A DNA stretch of 64,000 nucleotides from Mercurialis annua (Eukaryota > Streptophyta > Magnoliopsida > Malpighiales > Euphorbiaceae). The notes below the pieces were generated by a model, which worked only from the letters and a program-made list of their open reading frames with translations, ran no database searches and was not told the DNA's origin. The position numbers and the translations under genes are program-made. Shown in pieces: positions 26,845 through 38,135 of this stretch (within the stretch, counting starts at the first letter, position 1; each line of letters opens with the position of its first letter). Location: the NCBI RefSeq assembly GCF_937616625.2, contig NC_065577.1, forward strand, positions 8,287,001 through 8,351,000, read 5' to 3'.

Positions 26845-28452
26845 TAATAGGAGTAAAATACTCATATGTATTGAGTTGTTTTCCGCATGCTTTTGCTATG
26901 TTTCACCGTGCTTTTTGGTTGTTTTGTATACCTTATTGCGCGTGTGTGTGTTATAGGGAAAATGGAGCAAAACGGAGTCCTTTTGGCCTAAAAGATGGAA
27001 GAATCAACGAATCTAAGAAAGGGCGAAGTCTTGGAACAAAAAGATGCCGAAAGCACATTTGAGAATCTGACCTTGCTGCACTAATTGAAGATTTTGGATT
27101 AGTTAGAGGCTTCTAAAGAGTTTGTGTTCTTCACAAGAAATGAAGTAGACATCCTATTCCAGGGGTTCAAGAACCAACTCATTTGGACGTTTCTACATTG
27201 AGTTATGAAGGTTCGAAGTCAGCAATTGTGCAGCAGAAAATCAGCAGAGCTCGATCGAGCTCCCCACTTATGGGGAGGGCTCGATCGAGCCCTTAGGCAA
27301 AAAACGAGCAGGGAACTTGTGAAGAATGAAGGGCTCGATCGAGCCCTTCCTCATAAGTGAAGGGCTCGATCGAGCCTTAGTGAAAAATGTGGCTGGGAGC
27401 TAAAATTGAAAAGAAACAAGACTTGGGACCACTTCCTCTTTTGGCTAGACACAACTTATACATGGTTGTCTTTATTTCCTCCTTTGTATTGCCTATATAA
27501 GACACCTTATCTCCAAATTAGGTATAGACTTGATATAGAACATTTCACCTACTTTTTAGTTTCCTTTTTTAGTTAGGAGTAGATTAGTTTTAGGGTTTTG
27601 TGCCTCCATCTTTTCCACCATTGTTGTGGTGTTGGAGCTTTACTTATTGTAAGAACAAGATTTATCTTTGAATGCAAGTGCTTAATTTCAATCTTATTCT
27701 TCCAAGTAAGTATTTCTTATCTTTTATTTCTCTTTATTTAGAAGTTAATGTGATGTTTAGCATGATTGGCTAAACCCCCATGTTTGGGGGTTGATATGAT
27801 GGTTGAATAATTGCTAGATTGGGTTAGGGTTTGGCTTGTGTGTTCTAATTAATTGCTTAATGCCTATTCTAGATTGATCACCTAGTATTTGTTGCTAGAT
27901 TAATTTCCACCTTGAGAGAGGGTTTATTAATTGGAATTAATTAATTAGATGCTTAACTAGTAACACCATGAGAGTGGGTTAGTAATTAGGTAGCCTATGA
28001 GTTGTGTTTAATTGCTAATTGCCTCTAATTGTGTTTAGTGCTACGAGAGTAGGATAAGCTTAATTAGTTGTGGTTTTGTAAATCTTTGAGGCTCGAAAGA
28101 GCGGGATTTGCGACTTAGAAAAAACTCGGTTCGCGTTTAGAAGCCATAGTCCGACCCCTTGATAGTAATTGGTTAATCGTAGTATCAACCCTCAAGCTCG
28201 TTATCCATAGTTTATCTTAATCATTCAATCACTTGCTTATTTCTTTTTGCTAGTTAAATTATTTAGTAATTGTGTTTGCTTTAGTTAATGTTTTAATTGT
28301 TCGAATTCCAAATCAATTATTGTTGTGTGCTAACCGAATTGAGACTTATAATCGATTCATTCTCATCAAATCCATTGTCCCTATGGGATTCGACCTCGGT
28401 CTTACCGAGTATTACTAGTTGCGACACCGTACACTTGCGGTTTTCGCCAACA
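26845..28452 (+). repeat. 5' LTR of the nested element
   Basis: Starts TAATAGGAGTAAAATACTC and ends CGCCAACA. It contains four CTCGATCGAG palindromes at 27247-27377. A plausible TATA box 'cctatataagacacc' lies at 27492-27506, with the transcribed leader following. It matches the 3' LTR base for base over long stretches. Confidence 0.92.
27247..27377. repeat. CTCGATCGAG palindrome cluster, 5' LTR
   Basis: Four units lie at 27247-27262 (GAGCTCGATCGAGCTC), 27277-27292 (GGGCTCGATCGAGCCC), 27331-27346 and 27362-27377. The third extends to a 22-bp perfect palindrome (27329-27350). Confidence 0.9.
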
Positions 28453-28458
28453 AGTTTT

Positions 28459-28477
28459 TGGCGTCGTTGCCGGGGAT
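28459..28477 (+). other. Primer-binding site, tRNA-Asp type
   Basis: TGGCGTCGTTGCCGGGGAT lies 6 bp after the LTR. It matches the complement of the plant tRNA-Asp 3' end (TGGCGCCGTTGCCGGGGAT) at 18 of 19 bases. This primer is typical of the Athila/Tat branch of plant gypsy elements. Confidence 0.9.
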
Positions 28478-28677
28478 AGTGCGTATTTGATTGATTGAGA
28501 GTATTCTAAGTCTTGGTCGAGTTAGTTTTATTTTTTGTTTTTGTGTTTATTGCTTCTACCGTTTGTTTTCGTGATTTACGCTTGGTGTTCTTGTTTGTGG
28601 TTATTCAGGAAAATTGTGTGTTTGTTGGTTCCTCTTCAAATATTATTTTTTTTGGTGAATCTATTCGGGCATGAGTA

Positions 28678-29581
28678 ATGGCATGGGATCCAAATTGTGA
28701 GATTTGTGGGGATTTTAATCATACCGGAGCCGAGTGTCCCACACTTTATTCAAGTTGTAATAACCTTGTCAATTATGAGGGTGATCAATGGCAAGCTAGT
28801 GACCCTTATTCCGACATGTATGATCCGGGGTGGCACAACCCTCCGAATTATGGTTGGAGCAACAATTGGGAGAACTTCAATGAAAACTTGAAATAGCTAT
28901 CACCCACATCAAAACCAATGGGACTTCAACTCCAATTTTGGCAATGAACCACAACAATCACATGAATTTCAGAAAGATGGAATGTTTGATGAGGAGAACA
29001 TGCTTGCTAAGTTGTTGGAGGAGCTTAGAGAGATGAAGCAACTTCAAAAGAACCAAGCCGTCACTAGTCAAATGCTTGAAAGTCAAATCTCCCAACTTGC
29101 TATCAATCTTCAAGGTAGACCTCAAGGGGGATTGCCCTCCACCACGGAAAATAATCCGAGAGAGAAATTCAAGGACATTGAGCTTAGAAGCGGAAAAGCT
29201 CTCGATGACCCTCATGTCAAGAGACTTATGGTGGTTGAAGATGAGCCAAGTTATAGTGAGCTAAGTTCTAGTGAGGAAGTGGAAGTTGAAGCTCCATATG
29301 TTAGACCACCACCCGCACCTCCTTATGTACCAAAAGTTCCTTTTCCGAGTCGACTCAAGAAGACACCGGACAACCAAGAAGGATTACTAGCCGCAATTGA
29401 AGCTACTCCAACACAACATGCTATGGCCATAGAGTTGAAAGATGATGATGCTTTAGTAGAACATCCTCCCATAAAGGTTCACATAGAGATTGAAAGAGAA
29501 AAGTGTGAGGATGTTTTACTTGAAGCTTCAATTTCCAAGCCACTTATTTGTCCCAAGAGCGTAAATGATGAAAGTGAGTAG
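28678..29581 (+). pseudogene. Gag C-terminal remnant with CCHC zinc knuckle (Athila/Tat type)
   Basis: The frame at 28678-28896 begins with a zinc knuckle, CEICGDFNHTGAECP (C-X2-C-X4-H-X4-C). It ends at a stop, and the continuation at 28982-29581 reads LLEELREMKQLQKNQAV, SQISQLAINLQGRPQGGLPS, NPREKF, LRSGKALDDP and PYVPKVPFPSRLKK. These are the signature order of the gag tail in Athila/Tat polyproteins. The N-terminal capsid part that normally precedes the knuckle is missing, and no protease follows. Readable but stop-riddled codons continue to about 29820. It is unlikely to make a working Gag. Confidence 0.82.
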
Positions 29582-29829
29582 AAATTTGGTATTACGGTAC
29601 TCTACGAGGAATTCAACAAATCCTTTGACTATAAAGATCCATTCTTAGAGGGGTTTGATTTCGAGTATGACGGAAATAATACCAAGTATATGAAGATGCT
29701 TAATACTCCTCATGTTCATTATTTTAGAGTAAAAGCATACTTCATATCACATGAGATTTATTTAAAGGAGCCAACAAGGAAAAGGAGGGAGAAGATGCTA
29801 TCAAGACGGCTCCTGCATGTTAGGTTGTA

Positions 29830-30351
29830 TTTTTAACAACCTTACGCGAAGAGTCTAGCTTTGGACTCCAACTAAAGCGCGCTCGGGAGGCAATCCCGAG
29901 AGGTTCAATTTCTTACTTTTGCTTCTTTACTTTTTGATTTATAGCTTTTGATTTTATGTTTGAGTATTTTAGTTTGTTTTTTTTTATGTTCAAGTTAATG
30001 CCGGGTATGTTTTGTTTGTGGTGTGTAGGAATTTTGGTGAACGGAAAAATTTTCTGTTTCAATTAAGCCCGAGGGCTCGATCGAGCCCCTCATAGGGCTC
30101 GATCAAGCCCCATGAACAAATAGAAACAAAATTTTTTTTCAAAGAGGGGCTCGATCGAGCCATGCTTACAATGGGGAATTTGAATTGCTTTAATTGGTTC
30201 AAAGGGGGAGCACATAAATTGGTGAAATGGCATCATCTCTACATTTCTTCTTCTTCAAGTCAAATTTCGGCCACCACCCTACACCGTCTCCAAAACCCCG
30301 GCATTTGACTAGCGAGATTTGCATTTTCTAACTCTATCTCATACAATTTTA
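29830..30351 (+). other. Element 3' non-coding region with palindromes
   Basis: Contains 'gcgctcgggaggcaatcccgag', a motif found after pol in Tat-type elements, so pol seems to have been deleted between gag and here. It also holds three CTCGATCGAG-type palindromes (30073-30088, 30095-30110 with one mismatch, 30148-30161). Confidence 0.55.
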
Positions 30352-30822
30352 TGTTTTATTTTATTTCTGGCTTAGAGACTAAGCTAGAAATAGTGTGAGG
30401 AGGGTTGGGAAATTGTATCTCGCTTTGCCATTATGTTTTTGTCGCTTTATTTTATGTTTGTGTTGTTTGTGTTTAGATTGTTGTAGGTTGTTTTTATGTG
30501 TTTATGCTCTTATGTCGGTTTTTTTTATGTTGTGTTGTGTCGCCTCAAACCAAAAATTCGAGCTCCAAACTTGTTGGATGCTTTACAATTTCATGTTTTA
30601 TTTTATTTCTGGCTTAGAGACTAAGCTAGAAATAGTGTGAGGAGGGTTGTGAAATTGTATCTCGCTTTGCCATTATGTTTTTGTCGCTTTATTTTATGTT
30701 TGTGTTGTTTGTGTTTAGATTGTTGTAGGTTGTTTTTATGTGTTTATGCTCTTATGTCGGTTTTTTTTATGTTGTGTTGTGTCGCCTCAAACCAAAAATT
30801 CGAGCTCCAAACTTGTTGGATG
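30352..30822 (+). repeat. 242-bp tandem duplication carrying a polypurine-tract-like motif
   Basis: Copy 1 is 30352-30593 and copy 2 starts at 30594; they are almost identical. Each carries AGTGTGAGGAGGG (30392-30404 and 30634-30646), which matches the true polypurine tract AGTGTGAGGAGGTT at 32316-32329. The short repeated open frames inside (MRRV..LYLALPLCF) are not recognisable as a protein. Confidence 0.88.
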
Positions 30823-30869
30823 CTTTTGTACGAATTTTGGTTTGATGGATTTTTATTAGAGTAGGATGC

Positions 30870-32315
30870 CTTGTTAGGTATTTTTTGTTGTCTCCCTTTG
30901 ATCACTAAATCTTTGGCTTGTAGTGTGATAAGCTTGATTAGTGATTTTAGTATTTTTGAAAATTTGTCATTAAATGTACTCCCCGGTTAATGAAAATGTT
31001 GAATATTTGCATCTTTTATCAACAATTAATAGTGTATGCTTGCCTAATGAAAGTCAATTTGTGTAACTTGTTTTGATGATATTAGGGTGCTACCATTTGT
31101 GAAATTTTGACCAACTCTAGCACGATTATTGAACATGAGGCGGATGCATGATATGTATTTCAAATTGTCAAATTTGTGTTAATTTCAAAAATTGTGGACA
31201 TAATTGGCATGTTTTTCATAGGAATTAAATAACTATATGCATGACACTTCTTTGATTGATATATTCGAGCCTATTGTTTTTGTGTATAAGTGTCGAAATT
31301 CCTAGAACTTGCTCGGTGTCCGTTTGAGATTATATGGTTGAGTGTTGACAACTTAGATGACTATGGCATTAGGATCACACAATTCAAAAGACAACTTAAA
31401 AGCCTACCCCTTTTCCATTAGTTAGCACAATTTTGAGCCTAAACCTCTTCTTGACTAACCACACAACTACACATTTAACCTTTCAACAATTTACCTCTCT
31501 AAACACCCGGATTTAACTTGAATAACTTAGGATTAAGAAAAATATGATACTAGCTCGATGTATTAGAAAGAAAAGTGAACAAGTGCTAAAAATATAAGTT
31601 AATGCCTTAAAGAAAAAGAAAGAAAAACAAAAGAAAGAAATAATAAAGAAAGTTAAAAAATAGAAAAAGAAAATAAAAAGAAAAAAGGAAGATAAAGGCA
31701 TATGGAAAAAGGAAGTAGTTCACTTATAAAAAGTTTCAAGTGTAGATCATTATTAGTGATTGAAGCATTTTTGTTGTTCAAGTTGAATCTTAGCCAAGTA
31801 TCCAAATTACCTACCCAAACCCTTGACCAAGTTACAACCCTTCAAAAGTCCATATGATGAGTAGTCAATTACCGAACTAAGTAGTGGAGACCGGACTAAG
31901 AGCAAGCCTATGGTGAATTCCCGCATGTTTTTGTGCTTAATTTTCATACCCGAAACACTTGAGCGTTAGAGTGAAACCTTGTGAGAAAATGGTTGTCTAA
32001 TGCCTATGAATGATATGCCATGCTTGTCGTGTTTTGAGTTAACCAAATGTTCGCATGTCCCGCCTTTGATTGCAATGTTTGATTGTTTTGAGTAGCGCTT
32101 TATTGACACAGTTGTAGCCTCAATATCATAGGAACACGTCGCTATAATTGAATACATCATTTGTTTGCATGCTTTTTAGTTGTTGGCATTGGATGTTTTG
32201 CTTGCACGTTTTCATCGGTCAGGAGTATGGTTGTGACATTTGTTCAAGTCGTTAAGGTCGCTAATCTTGTAGCTTTAGTAATATTCATTTCTTGCTTGAG
32301 GACAAGCAAGGATTT
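30870..32315 (+). other. Non-coding 3' interior of the nested element
   Basis: No gene. An A/G-rich stretch of 'aaagaaagaaaaa' lies at 31600-31690. The end 'gcttgaggacaagcaagg' (32294-32311) is a common pre-polypurine motif of Tat-type elements. Confidence 0.5.
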
Positions 32316-32329
32316 AGTGTGAGGAGGTT
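32316..32329 (+). other. Polypurine tract of the nested element
   Basis: AGTGTGAGGAGGTT lies immediately before the 3' LTR start TGATAGGAG. Confidence 0.82.
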
Positions 32330-33943
32330 TGATAGGAGTAAAATACTCCTATGTATTGAGTTGTTTTCCGCATGCTTTTGCTATGTTTCACCGTGCTTTT
32401 TGGTTGTTTTGTATAACTTATTGCGCGCGTGTGTGTGTTATAGAAAAAATGGAGCAAAACGGAGTCCTTTTGGCCTAAAAGATGGAAGAATCAACGAATC
32501 TAAGAAAGGGCGAAGTCTTGGAACAAAAAGATGTCGAAAGCACATTTGAGAATGTGACCCTGCTGCACTAATTGAAGATTTTGGATTAGTTAGAGGCTTC
32601 TAAAGAGTTTGTGTTCTTCACAAGAAATGAAGTAGACATCCTAAGCTTTCCAGGGGTTCAAGAACCAACTCATTTGGACGTTTCTACACCGAGTTATGAA
32701 GGTTCGAAGTGAGCAATTGTGCAGCAGAAAATCAGCAGAGCTCGATCGAGCTCCCCACTTATGGGGAGGGCTCGATCGAGCCCTTAGGCAAAAAACGAGC
32801 AGGGAAATTGTGAAGAATGAAGGGCTCGATCGAGCCCTTCCTCATAAGTGAAGGGCTCGATCGAGCCTTAGTGAAAAATGTGGCTGGGAGCTAAAATTGA
32901 AAAGAAACAAGACTTGGGACCACTTCCTCTTTTGGCTAGACACAACTTATACATGGTTGTCTTTATTTCCTCCTTTGTATTGCCTATATAAGGCACCTTA
33001 TCTCCAAATTAGGTATAGACTTTATATAGAACATTTCACCTACTTTTTAGTTTCCTTTTTTAGTTAGGAGTAGATTAGTTTTAGTGTTTTGTGCCTCCAT
33101 CTTTTCCACCATTGTTGTGGTGTTGGAGCTTTACTTATTGTAAGAACAAGATTTATCTTTGAATGCAAGTGCTTAATTTCAATCTTATTCTTCCAAGTAA
33201 GTATTTCTTATCTTTTATTTCTCTTTATTTAGAAGTTAATGTGATGTTTAGCATGATTGGCTAAACCCCCATGTTTGGGGGTTGATATGATGGTTGAATA
33301 ATTGCTAGATTGGGTTAGGGTTTGGCTTGTGTGTTCTAATTAATTGCTTAATGCCTATTCTAGATTGATCACCTAGTATTTGTTGCTAGATTAGTTTCCA
33401 CCTTGAGAGAGGGTTTATTAATTGGAATTAATTAATTAGATGCTTAATTAGTAACACCATGAGAGTGGGTTAGTAATTAGGTAGCCTATGAGTTGTGTTT
33501 AATTGCTAATTGCCTCTAATTGTGTTTAGTGCTACGAGAGTAGGTTAAGCTTAATTAGTTGTGGTTTTGTAAATCTTTGAGGCTCGAAAGAGCGGGATTT
33601 GCGACTTAGAAAAAACTCGGTTCGCGTTTAGAAGCCATAGTCCGACCTCTTGATAGTAATTGGTTAATCGTAGTATCAACCCTCAAGCTCGTTATCCATA
33701 GTTTATCTTAATCATTCAATCACTTGCTTATTTCTTTTTGCTAGTTAAATTATTTAGTAATTGTGTTTGCTTTAGTTAATGTTTTAATTGTTCGAATTCC
33801 AAATCAATTATTGTTGTGTGCTAACCGAATTGAGACTTATAATCGATTCATTCTCATCAAATCCATTGTCCCTGTGGGATTCGACCTCGGTCTTACCGAG
33901 TATTACTAGTTGCGACATCGTACACTTGCGGTTTTCGCCAACA
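32330..33943 (+). repeat. 3' LTR of the nested element
   Basis: Starts TGATAGGAGTAAAATACTCC and ends CGCCAACA. The palindromes at 32738-32753, 32768-32783, 32822-32837 and 32852-32867 match those of the 5' LTR. The CACGA target duplication follows. Confidence 0.92.
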
Positions 33944-33948
33944 CACGA

Positions 33949-35444
33949 CGTGCCCTACCTCGACCGTAACCTCCGAGGGACTTCCGTGAGTGAAAAATGG
34001 CTTCCGATAGCGTAATACGGGTATAGAACTCTGACGAATGACTTGAAATGAATATTAGTAAGACATTATAGAAATGGACATTAGTACGATGAGTAATCAA
34101 TATAAGCAGATCGATTGAATAATAATTCGATTAAGAAGTTATCGGAATTGAGAAACCGAATACGAAACAAAATGGTGATAACCTAAATATATAACCTAGG
34201 ATTTTATGTTTACGAGGTTCATGTTTATGTACTAAATGTGTATTTGACTTATATATGTATCAGACGTGTCAGCAAACGGTGAGGTCAGCAGACGTGGGTT
34301 AGTACGAGCATACTATCATATTGACTACATCATAGATTGGATAGCGGCCACTGTGAGTTGCACTTTACTTTCGTGTATTATTTATCTATGTTATTTGATA
34401 TTATATTTTATATATATTATTTAAACGCATCGCGTTATGTATGATTTACTAGATTATTAAATATTTCTATTAAATTTCAAGTACGAGAAATTAGTATGAG
34501 ATGCGAAGAAACTAGCTGCCTATTGGGTGTCAATAGGCTGTGTGATCACCAGTATTGAGTCAGTCTAGTGTGTTTGACTATGATAAATGATTTGATATGT
34601 ATATGCATGAAAGGATTATGAATACGAATTTTGAAGTTGGATATATGAATACGATACGAGCGAGAACTCGGCTAAAGTAACCTGAGCCCCGTATCTAGTT
34701 GGTTGGACCCACCACTTGAGATTAAGAGGTTGGTTGCGGCTGACGTGGTTGAGTTAGAATTACTCCTGGACCGGACCATTTGAATCAATTTGATTTGAAT
34801 ATTCATAAACCGAGTTAAGTTTCAGGATTTTAGTTTCGAACGGATCTAATACTTGTTTATATGTATTTTCGTATTATTGCTTTATTTGAAATGCAATGTT
34901 ATTTTATAATACTGTTAGTAAATTGCAAACTCACTCAGCATAGTCTGACCCGTGTTGTGTTTAACATTTTCAGGTGCTTAGTGTCTGGACCTAGCTAGAG
35001 GTCAGCTTTTGAGATTTGGAAGTCAGCCCTACATGTATAGTCCTCGACTTCCATAGTGCTGCAGTAGTAGTCCTGTGTAGACAGAGTCGTAGCCTTTACA
35101 GCAATGTATTTTGGTTTTATGGTTTACTTGGTGTTTATGTTTATATCTTTTTATATGCTGCGTATGTTACGTTTTGTTCACAGCACCAGATGACGGTGAT
35201 ACGTCTTGATACAATAGTATGCATATACTCCCGTGAGGCCAGTTTGTATGTGGTATCTAGAGCCCACGTGGATATCAGAAAGTGTAGTGTGAATATTTGT
35301 ATATATATGTATGTTTGCTTCCGTTTGTGTATGCATTGTATTTTTTGCGAAAAAGTTTTAATTATTTTAAGCTTGCTACAGGTTTCGGAGCTACCACTTT
35401 CATTTTCTAGCGCCGGTCTTTGCTCAATAATTTGGGTTGTGACA
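33949..35444 (+). repeat. 3' LTR of the gypsy LARD-like element, second part
   Basis: Resumes with CGTGCCC, the second half of the palindrome split at 26838-26844, and ends GTTGTGACA. Together with 25872-26844 it gives an LTR of about 2.47 kb. 34742-35444 matches the 5' LTR and the stretch near 34500 matches the fragment at 1-1200. Confidence 0.78.
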
Positions 35445-35830
35445 TGTCCTCCATGGGAGGACGAGCATATCTGCTCATTCTCTTATGAATGATGAGTTCT
35501 TGAGGAAGAATAGGTCCTCTTCCTCAAGAACAGGAAGAGAGTTTTTTAATTATTTATATTAAATAATTTTTTTATTAATAATATTTAAATGTGTAGAGAA
35601 GATAGTTCTTTTATAGTATTTATAACATTAAATGTTATTTAGAATGTATGGTAAATATGAAGGATTTGTTTTGAATTGTATCCAAATGAAAAGAGTTCAA
35701 TTTGATGTTTTAAGGTTCTATTGAAACATGAAAATACAAAATAGGGTGCAATTGACGAAATTACAACGTCGTGGTGCTATTGAAAAAAAAAGTAAATTTG
35801 GTAGCTTTTGAGAGTATTATTACTCCATAA
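35445..35830. mobile_element. Right half of a MULE-like element related to 52092-52957
   Basis: It starts inside a palindrome, GTCCTCCATGGGAGGAC (35446-35462), and continues 'gatgagttcttgaggaagaa'. Then follows the sequence also seen at 52680-52960: 'gagaagatagttcttttatagtatttataacat' and later 'gctattgaaa'. The left half is absent; the gypsy LTR ends exactly here. This suggests the LTR element inserted in, or recombined at, the palindrome. Confidence 0.65.
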
Positions 35831-36111
35831 AAATACCAAAAAATAAAAAATAATTACAAGAATGTGGTATGTATATTATTGGTATAGTTTCGATATACTA
35901 AATTACTGTGCATAACGTATATGAATTAAAATTATACCAACATTATACTAAGAGTATACATATAAGAACATATTAAAATTTTATTAATATTAGATAAAAA
36001 TTATACCAACATTACACCACATCGTAATACTAGAAACTAAACTAACAATATATTAAAATTAGACCAACAATATACAAATTGTATGGTTCACTACCAACTA
36101 TAATGAAAATA

Positions 36112-36414
36112 ATGTCAAAAAAAATCACGAACTTTACACATTTTTTCATTTTAATCACGCAGTTTAAATTTTTTCATTTTCATGCACGAACTACCACTTT
36201 TTCTCAAATTCATGCATGGTGCTGAGGTGACACTCATTCATTGGTGTAAAATAACTTCCACCTCATCAACTTACACCAATGAAAACGTGACATATAAGCA
36301 CCATGCATGAATTTGAGAAAAAGTGGTAGTTCGTGCATGAAAATGAAAAAATTTAAACTTCGTGATTAAAATGAGAAAACGTGTAAAGTTGGTAAATTTT
36401 TATGACATTAACCC
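36112..36414. mobile_element. MULE-like MITE with long terminal inverted repeats
   Basis: Arms of about 125 bp are nearly perfect inverted copies (36118-36230 against 36297-36410, e.g. 'catgcacgaactaccacttt'). ATGAAAATA flanks both sides (36103-36111 and 36415-36423), a perfect 9-bp duplication. The left end lacks the GGGTTA that the right end ('taaccc') predicts, so about 6 bp are missing there. Non-coding. Confidence 0.78.
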
Positions 36415-36429
36415 ATGAAAATATATATA

Positions 36430-37299
36430 TAAAAAACTGTGTATTTTATCGACCAGAAAATATAAAAAAAGAATTATTATTGATAATACCAAAAATATAC
36501 TGACATTTTATCAATATTAAACTAAATGTTGTTTTCAAATTATCTAGTTCATAAATTTTAATATAACCAACACTATACATACCAAATTTTTGTAAATAAT
36601 TTTTTTTTAATATTTTTGTAAATATTTTAAGTCTGTTCAGTATTTTCATAAAAAAAAAACAACACCTATCTTTATAAATATTTTCAAAATTTTAAAATCC
36701 CTATAAAAAAAGAAAATTTTGCACGAAATATTTTGTATTTAGATTTATTTATTTTAAATATCTCAATTTTGAAAATTTATGTTTTTACTCCTTTTTTTTG
36801 TAATGTTTCTATCCCCACTCCAATTAGAATTTTTAACTTATTAACATTTTTTCTCTACTCATACAAGACACATGCACATTTTTATTGTTTTCTCATATTT
36901 TTCTCTTTCTTGCTTTTTTCTTTCTTGTTTTTCTCTCTTTTCTCTTTTCTTTTTCTTGTTCTTCTTTTCTTTCTCTGGATTTTTTTTTATATTTTTTCCA
37001 TTTTAAATAAATTTCTTATCAAATTCTATCCAAAAATACAAGATAACGAAGAAATCAATATGAAAAATTCGATCTAATTCATCTCAAAAAATTGAAATTT
37101 TAAAGTTTTGTGCCATCACCATCATTGATCTTTTTTTCTTCATAATTTTCTTCTTCTTCTTTGTTTTCTTTCTATGTTTTTTTTAAATTATTGTAGTATT
37201 GTTTTTGAAAAAAAAAATCATTTTTTTTTTAAAAAAATCGTCATTTTCTTCATTAATGATGTTTTTCCTCGTTTTCAAACGTTTTTTAAATTAATTTTA
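36430..37299. other. AT-rich intergenic sequence
   Basis: T-rich low-complexity tracts; 'ttctttctcttttct' pyrimidine runs at 36890-36980. No gene. Confidence 0.3.
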
Positions 37300-37760
37300 G
37301 AAATTATTTGAAAATATTTTTTCGAAACTGTTTTATACTGTTTGAAACCTTCGTAAATGGTTTGAAACTATTTGTTTGAAGCTGTTATTTTTAGACTGTC
37401 TGAAAGTGTTTTTTAGAAACTGTTTTAGACTATTTGAAACATTTGTAAACGGTTTGAAACTGTTATTTTTGAGACTGTCTGAAAGTTTTTCTAGAAACCG
37501 TTTTAAACTGTTTAAAACCTTTGTAATCTGTTTGAAATATTTTTAAATTGTTTGAAACTGTTTTTAAATAAAGGTTGCAAATTGTATTTTATGAAACTGT
37601 TTGAAACCTTTATAAAGTGTTTGAAACCTTTGTTAGCTGTTTTTTTGGAAACTGTTTGAAACCATTATATAATTTTCTTAAATGATAATAAATATGTCTT
37701 TAAAAAATAAACCGTTTAAAAACTGCATTTGAAACTGTGTTTTAAACCGTTTCAATAGAT
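37300..37760. repeat. Degenerate minisatellite of 'ctgtttgaaacc' units
   Basis: More than fifteen copies of TGTTTGAAAC or close variants occur at irregular 20-35 bp spacing, often followed by 'ttngtaa'. Non-coding. Confidence 0.7.
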
Positions 37761-38135
37761 TTTTAATGAGAATAAAGAAATTAAAATTTACAACTTTCTT
37801 TGTTTTTGGAGAAAGTTATAATCGTTGGTTTTGAATTCCAAGTGAAATTTGAAGTGATTTGATTACGAATTAAAAATTCGAGCGGATTCGAAACTAGATT
37901 TGAAACTAGCAATAAAAATTTAAAAAATAATAATAAAATCGCAGGAATTAATTTTTTGAAATGTTATGAGCTGAAGATTATAATTGATTTGTTGACTTGT
38001 TAATTTTTTTAAAAAATAAACTGAAAAAGATGAAGAAAAAAGAAGAAGAAGAAGAAAAAAAGAAGAAACTGTGATGTAGAGTAAATATGGTAAAAATAAA
38101 AAAGTAAAAAAATAAACATACAATACGCTGAGATA

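Larger units (their letters stand above)
26845..33943 (+). mobile_element. Nested non-autonomous Athila/Tat-like gypsy element with 5-bp target duplication
   Basis: A complete LTR element: LTRs at 26845-28452 (1608 bp) and 32330-33943 (1614 bp), a tRNA-Asp primer site and a polypurine tract. The 5-bp target duplication is perfect, CACGA at 26840-26844 and 33944-33948. The LTRs differ at only scattered positions, including a 4-nt gap near 27155, so the insertion is fairly recent. The 3.9-kb interior encodes only a gag C-terminal remnant; protease, reverse transcriptase, RNase H and integrase are absent, so it must have moved in trans. It also carries a 242-bp tandem duplication and CTCGATCGAG palindromes in both LTRs and inside. 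Confidence 0.92.

Noticed and set aside
30395..30864. Two similar 75-81 codon frames (LYLALPLCFCRFILCLCCL)
   Set aside because: Cys/Leu-rich translation of a duplicated non-coding T-rich segment within the LTR element; no domain.
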